Origin: Acestrorhynchus altus | Taxonomy: Eukaryota > Chordata > Actinopteri > Characiformes > Acestrorhynchidae | Assembly (NCBI GenBank): GCA_034509495.1 | Contig: CM067504.1 | Span: forward strand, 42,569,963 to 42,633,962 | DNA: 64,000 nucleotides | Reading direction: 5' to 3' | Shown: positions 56,220-64,000 of the stretch, one piece after another | Position numbering within the stretch: the stretch's first letter is position 1 | Layout of the letters: each line of letters opens with the position of its first letter | Notes under the pieces: model-generated | Databases searched by the model: none | What the model saw: only the letters and a program-made list of their open reading frames with translations | Told to the model about the DNA's origin: nothing | Made by a program: the position numbers and the translations under genes

Positions 56220-59200
56220 AATGGAACAGGAGCCTTGCCTAGGATCCCTCAGAGACTGCTCCTGCCGCGAGTGTGTGACCTTGGGTTCTCTCTGCTTCTT
56301 TTATATTTCTGAGTAAGACAGACGAAGCTCAGCTGTACAGTTCACACACACACTTCTTCTCTCTCTTATATTCCTTATTCTTCCAAGTGTATAGTGTAAA
56401 AGCCCATACAAGGAGTTCCAGGAATCACCCGCCTCAATATCTCACGTCAATATCTCCACTGTTCCCACAGTTATAGATAGAGTCTAAATCTCTGCAGGTT
56501 CTGCCCCTTATCAAATTCCCAAATTGCACAGGAATGCATACAGGTCTGATAAAATCCAGTTCCTCCACTCAAGACTGCGTACAAACTGGTGCCAGGTGAA
56601 GAAAAGGATTACATTAAAGGAGCAAGACTGCTTTCCCTGGCTGCTATATCTTAAACATTCTCCTGTCTGTGAGATCTGAAGGGTGGAGAGACACACTGTT
56701 GGAGCCTTCCAGCTTTGGGAATAGCCGTTAAAAAAAAAGATGAGAAATGAAAGGCAGATCAAAGAACGGAGGTAGTGCAGGACTGTCTGTCTGCCAATGG
56801 ATTGGAGGCCCCGCAAGCGAGAGGGCAGAGAATGAGTGAGAGCATTTCCTCTTTAAGAAATCTGTAAAATTTCCACTTTTACCTTTAATTCTCAGGAATG
56901 TAAAAGACAGAACACTGTTTAGTTTTTACAATACAATAAAACGCATCATCACACAGAGTTTAGTCCATTAACAGTAGGTCATTCCCATGCAATGTAACAT
57001 TGGAATCGTCTGAAATGCTCGCTGCCCGTTTTTGTTTATCTTCTGCCCATTTTCAATCGCAGGGGTTCTTAACTCTTTCATGTATGAATTATGAGAACAT
57101 GAATTAGCATCTTATTCTTCTTTTAGTTTTATGCAGTTGTTTGAGTTATTAATGTGAAATCACATTAATGGACCAATGAACTTTTACAAATAAATGAAGT
57201 AAAATGTAAATTTTAATGCTGTAAAATAAAAAGATACGGAATAATATATATTTACACACTTTACACAAAAAATATGTCTTTTGATTACAGAGATGTCTTC
57301 ACTGCTCCTGCTACCTGTTTCCTGACCCCTGCTTGTTCTAGCTCATTCATTACATTTGAACCTCTGACCTAATGCCTGGTCACCTTCTACGCAGTGTTAC
57401 TCAGAAGTGTGTGAATAGGAAGTTCCTTTGGTGCCCAGGGTTGTGGGAGGAGGCATCTCCCCAAATTTGAGGCTTCTAGCAGATGCATTTCTGAAGGTGC
57501 TAATATGCCTTTCCTTTCTTTCAGCAGAGTCATGGACTGCTCTAAGGAACATGGCAGAGAGTCTGTGCTGCAGTCCTTATCTCTCTTGTCCGATTTGTTA
57601 ATTGATTGTTTTTAAGAGCCGAATCTCCCTTTACGGTCTCAAACAGACAGCAGTGTGTGGACGAGTCTCGTCCTGTTGGAATAGAGCACCAGAGTGTGTA
57701 GAACCACTGGTTGCGTGTGATGAAACGACAGTGTGGAAATGTGTAGTGTGTTTTTACAGCATGTGTATGAAATATGTTATTTACCAAGTGTATAATAATT
57801 TCTGCTGACCCAAATAGTGCAGGAGCACATGAATTTGAAAAAAACAACTTTGTATTTATATTTCTGTTGGAATATTAAAAAATGTCAGAGTATTCTTAAT
57901 AATTAAAAGTTCACTATCCTTTAGAAGGTTGTTACTGCATTATATCATTGTTATAATATGATAAAAGGGTCTTAAAATGCAATAATATTGTTTATTGAAG
58001 TTATTTCTGGGACAGTTTATTGTTCCAAAAATGACATCAGCCCTCCTGAAGTCTAACTGTCGTTGTTATTGTTTGTAAACACTGTAATACCTGGACTGTT
58101 TCAGACTGTATTCTGTCAGTTATATATATATGAAGTTAATGATTGACTTTTATGGTGAATAGAAAATAGCGGAGGACACAAGGAGTCACTGTTCTGCTTC
58201 TGACCCATGGGTGTGATCTAAGAGGATTGGGAATGCAGGACAATGTGGCAGGAACATTACTGCATAAATTACCTGCCATTGTTTTGGTCTGAGCTTAAAG
58301 TATTTGCCTTGGCTTCAGAGTCGGCCTGAAGTATTGTAATGGAAATGTTCCTATCTTTTCCAGCTTCCCTCATTTCTGAACCCTAGCATGAGTAAACAGC
58401 CCTAATGAAGGCAATGAGATTTCTCTGCTTGCAAAAACAAAACAGAACAGTTATTTTCACGTATTCTGAATCGTGCACCATGTGTCCACCACATGCTCTG
58501 AGCAACACTAAAGAACTGATTTACAGAAAACAGTAAATCAAACAAACTGGGCTAAAAGACGGCCATAGGTCTCCTTGCAGGACACGCGGGTCACATCATA
58601 AATATCCTTGTTTATCTTTATCTTGGGTTTCTGACAGCACACCCATTTAGCCCCTACTTTATTTCATTTACTTTATTTACCTTATTTAGGTAAAGAAGCA
58701 TCACTCACTGAAAATCAGTGGAAGAAACCCTGAAGGACAGTAAACAGCAGGCAGACTGTCACTTCTCCTTCACAAATGGCCTGATCTTTCTTTCTCAGTT
58801 CTGCATTTGTTTATATCTTTTGAAAATTCTGGTTCTATCTAATTTAGGAGTTATCTTCTGTCTGAGGGTCTGTTGTTCTGTCTGTCTGTAGTTTTGCTGG
58901 TATTGACTCTTTGTGTGCCTGATGTTCTGGGGTCAGTCAGTGTTTCATGCTATTTCATGTCATATGTAAATGAATCTGAACTGACAGAACAAATTCAGCC
59001 TCACCCGTGTGGGAACACTGAAATAGCTGAACTCGAAATATAATTTCGAACATACGTTTACTGAGAAAGCATCCCTTTCCCTTCAGGAAGATCAGAGTGT
59101 GTGACCATTTCTGTATTGCCTATTTTATTTGATTAAATGCTGTAATCCTGAACACACGGAGCTCCACGTCTTCCCACACCAGACGGCCCAGTTACACAAC

Positions 59201-59400
59201 ATTAATCTCTGAATTATGTTACACCGAGTTCTGCCTCTCCTAGACTAATTAAAACGTGTAACTAACTGTTCGATGGAGTGAGCACATGCCACATGCTACA
59301 GTAACGTCCATTCATAATAACGACACTGCATCCGCAGTTACGACACAAATACAATAAAACTATCACAGACCATCACTACAGCTGTGAGTCTGTCATACAG
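56220..59400. other. Non-coding, AT-rich, no gene recognised
   Basis: I looked for dock7 exons on the - strand and for fibrinogen-domain (ANGPTL3-type) exons on the + strand and found neither. The - strand open frame at 56816-56511 and the one at 57847-57542 do not resemble a family I know. Confidence 0.55.
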
Positions 59401-59520
59401 TGGGCTGCAAACACGTGGGCAAAATATCTTCTTTAATATGTTCATAAAGATTACTTTTTTATCACCATTCTTTACAGTTTCAAGATGACAAAAAAGAAAT
59501 AAAGACTCAAACCAAATGTT
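59400..59520 (+). mobile_element. Solo Tc1-like terminal fragment
   Basis: CAGTGGGCTGCAAACACGTG, then GGCAAAATATCTTC, has the CAGTGG(G)-start and spacing of Tc1-type terminal inverted repeats in fish. No transposase follows. Tentative. Confidence 0.35.
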
Positions 59521-59543
59521 TTGACTCCCATCCAGGTCTGTGC

Positions 59544-59588
59544 TCAGGGTCAGGGTCAGGGTCAGGGTTAGGGTTAGGGTTAGGGTTC
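59544..59588 (+). repeat. Short interstitial telomere-like tract
   Basis: Four CAGGGT units are followed by three TAGGGT units, so the right half is (TTAGGG)-type vertebrate telomere repeat and the left half a one-base variant. Confidence 0.85.
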
Positions 59589-59784
59589 ATGTGCTCATGA
59601 TTTGTTTTCCTGTTTTTGTTTGAGTGATGTTCATCCCTTTGAGTGCTGTGAGATTCTCGGCCATCTTGCTGCACTGCTCTGGGAACAGTCTGTGGACTGG
59701 GAGTGCCACTGTAAAAACCTTCAACTCACTGCTGCAACAGCAAACACCAGCCTCTACGTACTAGTCTGACAGGTGTTCTGGTGT

Positions 59785-59945
59785 TCTGCCTCATTGCCTG
59801 GGCGGCTCTGCCACAGCTAAGCCACACAACTGCCCAGCTCCACCACATTCATATTAGGTTTGATCGTCTGATCATCATGAGTTCATTTCACTAATAATGA
59901 CTCGGCTGCAGCAGAATCACCCAGGCTGTCGGAACAAAACTTCCT
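59785..59945. mobile_element. MITE family B, partial copy
   Basis: It shares the GCCTGGGCGGCTCTGCC and CTAATAATGACTCGGCTGCA blocks with the copies at 10945-11266 and 16345-16516. The left terminus is missing and the right end is degraded. Confidence 0.45.
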
Positions 59946-60429
59946 GTAAATGAATGAAACACTGTTCTGCTTCCAGGTATCTCTGCTAGTTTTGATTGGT
60001 GTATATGTTTTTAATGATATGCAGAACCAAACAGCTCAAAACATCTCCTCTGTTTGCCTGGTTCAGTTCAGAGTTGGCAGTTTAAACACAAATGCCCCAA
60101 GGGTCTTATCTGCCTCGCTCACACTGTACTCTGCCTCAGGAAGCCTGTTTAGACCTCACTTTATCACACTTTCCCCCTGCACTCCTCCCTCTTTCACAAC
60201 TGGGCACAGAAAGATGAGGTGCCCCTCTAACTCACCACTTTACCTGTGGCCTCCATGGTTTCCGACCCTGTTTAGGGAATCAGTTTGTTTAAGTTATGGA
60301 GTGCAGAAATATAAAATAGTTTGAATCCGATAGGCTTATCTACACTAACCTCGTAACTCCAGAGCAAGAGTGAAACTATAACACTAGACTCTAGAGCAGG
60401 GGTATCAAACTCACAGTCAGGTGGGCCAG

Positions 60430-60980
60430 ACCAAACCAAGCAATTCATTTAGATTTACATTTATGGCATTTAGCAGATGCCCTCATCCAGAGTGACTTAA
60501 AAAAGTGCTTTGCTGTTCACTCAGAAATTGTCCTTAGCTAGTAGACGAGGCTAGAATCTAGAGATTCCTCACACTTAGATCCTGTTGAAAACAAATGTCA
60601 GATTGGAGACTAAAGAACAAGATTCAGAATAAGTCTGAATTCATTACCATAAAAATAGTTGAAGCAAATTTCCATCACAAACATAAATAGGGTGAACACT
60701 GAATGTTTACTTGTTATACATTAAAATAAATAAATAAATAAATAAATAAATAAATAGCAGGAAGGTTATTCCAGAGTTGGGGGCTTTATAAGAGAACCAG
60801 TTTTTTGAATTTGAGGTCACATCTTGGGAATGAAGTATATATGACAGGTTGTACAGTTTAAGAAGTTATTTTGTATACTGTGGGACTAAACCATTGATTG
60901 ACTTGCATGTCACATGGAGTATTTTATATATATAGCAAACTCTTTAGCTCTCAAAAAACTTACTAGTCAGACAGCTGAGC
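60430..60980 (+). mobile_element. Fish repeat with ATTTATGGCATTTAGCAGAT head
   Basis: ATTTACATTTATGGCATTTA, then GCAGATGCCCTCATCCAGAG, is a very common fish repeat core. (AAAT)n follows at 60724-60756, and a GGAAGGTTATTCCAGAGTTG stretch is typical of the same repeat. No coding capacity. Confidence 0.6.
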
Positions 60981-60999
60981 ACTTTCAGCAACAGACTCA

Positions 61000-61680
61000 T
61001 TCAGCTCCGCTGTAAGCAAGGAGCCGTACAGGAGGTTGTTTGTACCAACAATAATCAGACCAAACCACTTGTGTGCTTAGGGTCATTGTCTTTCTGCATG
61101 ACCCACATTCACATGAGGTTCAGCTGTCCTGATCCAGATGCAGCAAAACCGGACCAAGCCATGATACTATCAACATTATTCAATGTGAGAAAGGGTTGTA
61201 GTTGATTAGAAGTTACCTTGGGTTCCTTTGTGAGTTGGTGGACTATAACACACCTTGCTCTTGGAGCACTCCTGGGGAGGGTAATAATGGTCTTGAATTT
61301 CCTCCATTTGTACACAATCTGTCTGACGGTGAATCGGTGGAGTCCAAACTCTTTAGAAATGGTTCTGTAACCTTTTCCAGCTTGATGTGCATCAACGGTT
61401 CTTTAGTTCATTAACGCTTAATGCTTCTGAGTTCATTAGAATCTCCTTTGTTCTCCATGATACACTTCCACAAACATGCTGTGATCAGACTCTTTAAATA
61501 CAACAGGACACACCCACTCACACCTGATTGTCTCCTATTGTTTGAAATCACCTGAACCTAAAGGTTCACAGACTTTTGGCCTCACAGATCTGGAATATTT
61601 GATGATTATTCTCAATAAATAAATGATCAAGTGTAAAATTTTTGTCTGTTTTGTTTGATTTTTTTTCAAGCACATGGAAA
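61000..61680 (-). mobile_element. Tc1/mariner-like element, deleted copy, - strand
   Basis: On the - strand, the frame at 61315-61109 reads MYKWRKFKTIITLPRS, then LTKEPKVTSNQLQPFLTLNN; the MAWSGFAASGSGQ that follows belongs to the later catalytic part. The middle is therefore deleted. The 3' flank keeps the terminal TTCACAGACTTTTGG and TCAATAAATAAATGATCAAG blocks of the family. Non-functional. Confidence 0.75.
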
Positions 61681-61769
61681 AAGCTGAAATGGTGATCGTT
61701 TGTCTCATATTTATCTTTTAATATCAACCCCAATGTTTTCAGTCCACAGCTAAAATAAAAGGATAGGCC

Positions 61770-62575
61770 TCAGTGTCCCAATATATCTGAACTGACTTTC
61801 AAAGATTTTATTGGTGTTATAGAATCCTTCTTGTTCCTTAAAGAACATTTAAATGTGGCAGAACACCCAAAAAGGCATCTTACATGGTTTAATATTTTTA
61901 AATGTATGATCTGGTCTTTGAATATGTTTGAATGTTGTAATGCTGCTGTTGTCATGGAAACGTTCACACAGTAGCGGTATGTCTCCACTGATGACAATAT
62001 TAAACACTCACTTGCTCCACACAGAAACAATACACATACATTGTGGCCTACTGCATTGAGTTTACTGAACGGGGGGTGGAAGCAGTCTGGAATAGTGCAT
62101 ATCCATTCCCTCCAAGCTTGTTGTGTCTTTATGGGTGTTGGTGTAACATTGGCAGAGATCTGGCCATCAGTTTGACTGTTCTCCTGATTAATATGAGCAC
62201 GGGGTGGGGGGGTGTGGGGGTGCACTCTCAGCTGAGATGGCACATTCGTTACCCGAGGGCATTTCAGTGTAAACACATCTGGATCACACGGATCTGGTTT
62301 AGTGCACACGTATCTAAAGATAGCAGCAGAAGCGAGGTCTTATGGAAATCTATATTATAAGCAGGAAATGATCTCATTACTGGAGCTGAAGTAATGTGGG
62401 GCCAGGTGGTTCATCTATTCGCTCTGTGAAGCCGGGGGCTTTGATGGCCACTGTGGACGCTTGTGTTTGACTGGGTTTCTATGTGACCTATTTTTCTGAA
62501 CAGTGTTGAGTTCTCCCTCCTCTTCCCCCCAACTCTTAAATAACACACAGACCTGCTTCTCTGCCTTTCTTTTTA
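61770..62575. other. Non-coding, no feature recognised
   Basis: A 179-codon open - strand frame (62309-61770) lacks any motif I know and has an unconvincing composition. I treat it as chance. Confidence 0.55.
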
Positions 62576-62577
62576 TA

Positions 62578-62589
62578 GTGTGTGTGTGT

Positions 62590-62637
<48 letters not shown>
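62578..62637. repeat. (GT)n microsatellite
   Basis: A GT run with one GG interruption near 62590. Confidence 0.93.
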
Positions 62638-62896
62638 TAAAAGCCAGCGGCAGGTTTTTGGGTGGAGGGGTGGTGATGGGGATGTGTGGATGGTTTGGAC
62701 TGGAATGGAAATGGACTTTTATTATGCTCTAAATGTTCAACATATTTACACGTCTGGCTGTTGAGCCTGCAGTACTAACCGGACAGCAAGCAGGAAATCC
62801 AGGACCTAATAATCAGTAATCATTTTCATTACTTTGAAGCACCTTTATTTTTGAGAGTGCCCAATTTTTAGAAATCTAACCCATTTTACTGTAAAT

Positions 62897-62972
62897 CAGA
62901 GGATTCTGAGACACTGAGTCAGGATTCTGAGACAGTGAGTCAGGATTCTGAGACAGTGAATCAGGATTCTGA
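62897..62972. repeat. 21-bp tandem repeat, about 3.5 copies
   Basis: The unit AGGATTCTGAGACAGTGAGTC repeats with single substitutions. Visible directly. Confidence 0.88.
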
Positions 62973-63619
62973 GATCTGTTTGATCACCTGAAAGCCACAC
63001 CCCCTATCATATTACACCCCCCCGCCTTACATTAACTGTAACTGTCTCTCACATCGTTTATTCTGATCAAATGGATATCTGCAGTTTGTATTCCAGCTTA
63101 ATAAGCACAGAGGGTTGATGTGTGTTGTGTTTGACCTGCCTGTCTGTAAAGCCAATGTCCTACGCTGCACATTCCCCTAAGAACATCAGAATCAGAAACT
63201 CACTCTGTCTCAAATTGAGAGCTTTGAAATGACATTTTTTTACAGAGAGAGTATGGTAAAAGCACAATTTATACTAAATTCCAATTTCAAATGTGAACAG
63301 TACCCAACCCTAATGATTATACACTAGTAAGTCTTAATAATGAGATATAAATCATAACTCATATGGCTTAAGTGGTCAAAATGGACCTTCATATTTCAGA
63401 AATGTTGATGAGAATACCTGGAGTTCTATAAAGCCATTTGGAAATCACTGTTTATCCTTAACTCTCACACTCCAGCCCTGACACTGGCCTGTGACTCACT
63501 CAGTGAGATATAACCACAGCAAGGCCATTTCAGTTCCCAGATTGACAAATCTCTCAACTGTCTCTCCAAGTTAAATGGCCTCCTCTGGAAGAGGCCACCT
63601 CAGCATGACTCCTCTGATT

Positions 63620-64000
63620 AGGAAAGCAAAGCACATCTCCAGACCTCACCTGTTAAAGAAAAAAAATCCAATATTTCAGATTTGTGAAGGCAAAACTATG
63701 TGAACATTTAAGATCAGCAGATCATTTGCAGGTTAAATTACAGTCAGGTGTTTCAATCAATGGGAGCCAATCAGGTGTGAATGCGGTGTCCTGTTTAATT
63801 TAAACAACAGGGATCTATTAAAGTCTGATCTTCACAATTTGTAACAAAGATCACAAAGACCACATCAAGAGCAGGGCATACAATAATCCACCAGCTCACA
63901 AAGGAGCCCAAGAGAACTTCTAATCAACTACAGGCCTTTCTCACATTAGATAATGTTGATAGTATTATGGTTTGGGCCTGTTTTGCTGCATCTGGATCAG
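63620..64000 (+). mobile_element. Tc1/mariner-like element, + strand, cut by the window edge
   Basis: Contains CACAAAGGAGCCCAAGAGAA, CTTCTAATCAACTACAGGCC, TTTCTCACATTAGATAATGT and GGTTTGGGCCTGTTTTGCTG, the same blocks as the 61000-61680 copy in the opposite orientation. It carries the same internal deletion (N-terminal part joined directly to the catalytic part near 63957), so both copies probably derive from one deleted master. It continues beyond the window. Confidence 0.75.

Noticed and set aside
59950..60324. 124-codon + strand open frame with a hydrophobic start
   Set aside because: No motif, no splice or promoter context; the length is within chance for this sequence.
61770..62309. 179-codon - strand open frame
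   Set aside because: Composition and lack of any recognisable domain suggest chance; no supporting splice sites were evident.
47486..64000. Remaining dock7 exons or an ANGPTL3 gene
   Set aside because: No - strand stretch encodes the expected upstream DOCK7 sequence, and no + strand stretch shows fibrinogen-domain motifs.

Overview
The window is vertebrate genomic DNA, almost certainly from a teleost fish. It has split genes with GT-AG introns, many (CA)n-type microsatellites, Tc1/mariner fragments, an L2-like LINE end and fish-type short inverted-repeat elements. The species cannot be read from the sequence; the repeat mix would suit an otophysan (characin or catfish relative), but that is a guess.

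Left part (1-22218): the C-terminal end of usp1 on the + strand (1-695) converges on dock7 on the - strand. I could follow dock7 through 26 exons (21627 down to 2000) with consistent splice sites and phases. Together they are 3528 nt, an exact multiple of three: 1175 C-terminal residues plus the stop, a little over half of a roughly 2100-residue DOCK-C (DOCK6/7/8) protein, including the whole DHR-2 GEF domain. The tail-to-tail USP1-DOCK7 order is the same as in mammals. USP1 is the FANCD2/PCNA deubiquitinase and DOCK7 a Rac/Cdc42 exchange factor; they are neighbours, not one pathway. Introns hold Tc1-like relics, short terminal-inverted-repeat elements, microsatellites and two small minisatellites (8-bp and 15-bp units).

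Middle (22219-47485): one N, then about 25.3 kb of a single 26-bp tandem repeat, about 970 copies. It keeps the same register throughout, and the only variant units I see are the last three on the right. The repeat has no stop codon in any - strand frame, so it produces a spurious open frame of 8454 codons. The array starts at the N, directly after an (ATT/ATC)n tract. Both sides of the join are therefore simple repeat, and the join is probably an unresolved assembly gap.

Right part (47486-64000): no convincing gene exon. It holds an L2-like LINE 3' end inserted in an older element, degraded Tc1-like copies, a 26-bp minisatellite unrelated to the large one (53474-54024), a 14-bp minisatellite (54606-55915), long (CA/GT)n tracts and a short interstitial telomere-like tract. 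No further dock7 exons and no ANGPTL3-like gene (which lies inside a DOCK7 intron in mammals) were seen here. Either this is one very long dock7 intron or the scaffold is misjoined at the N.
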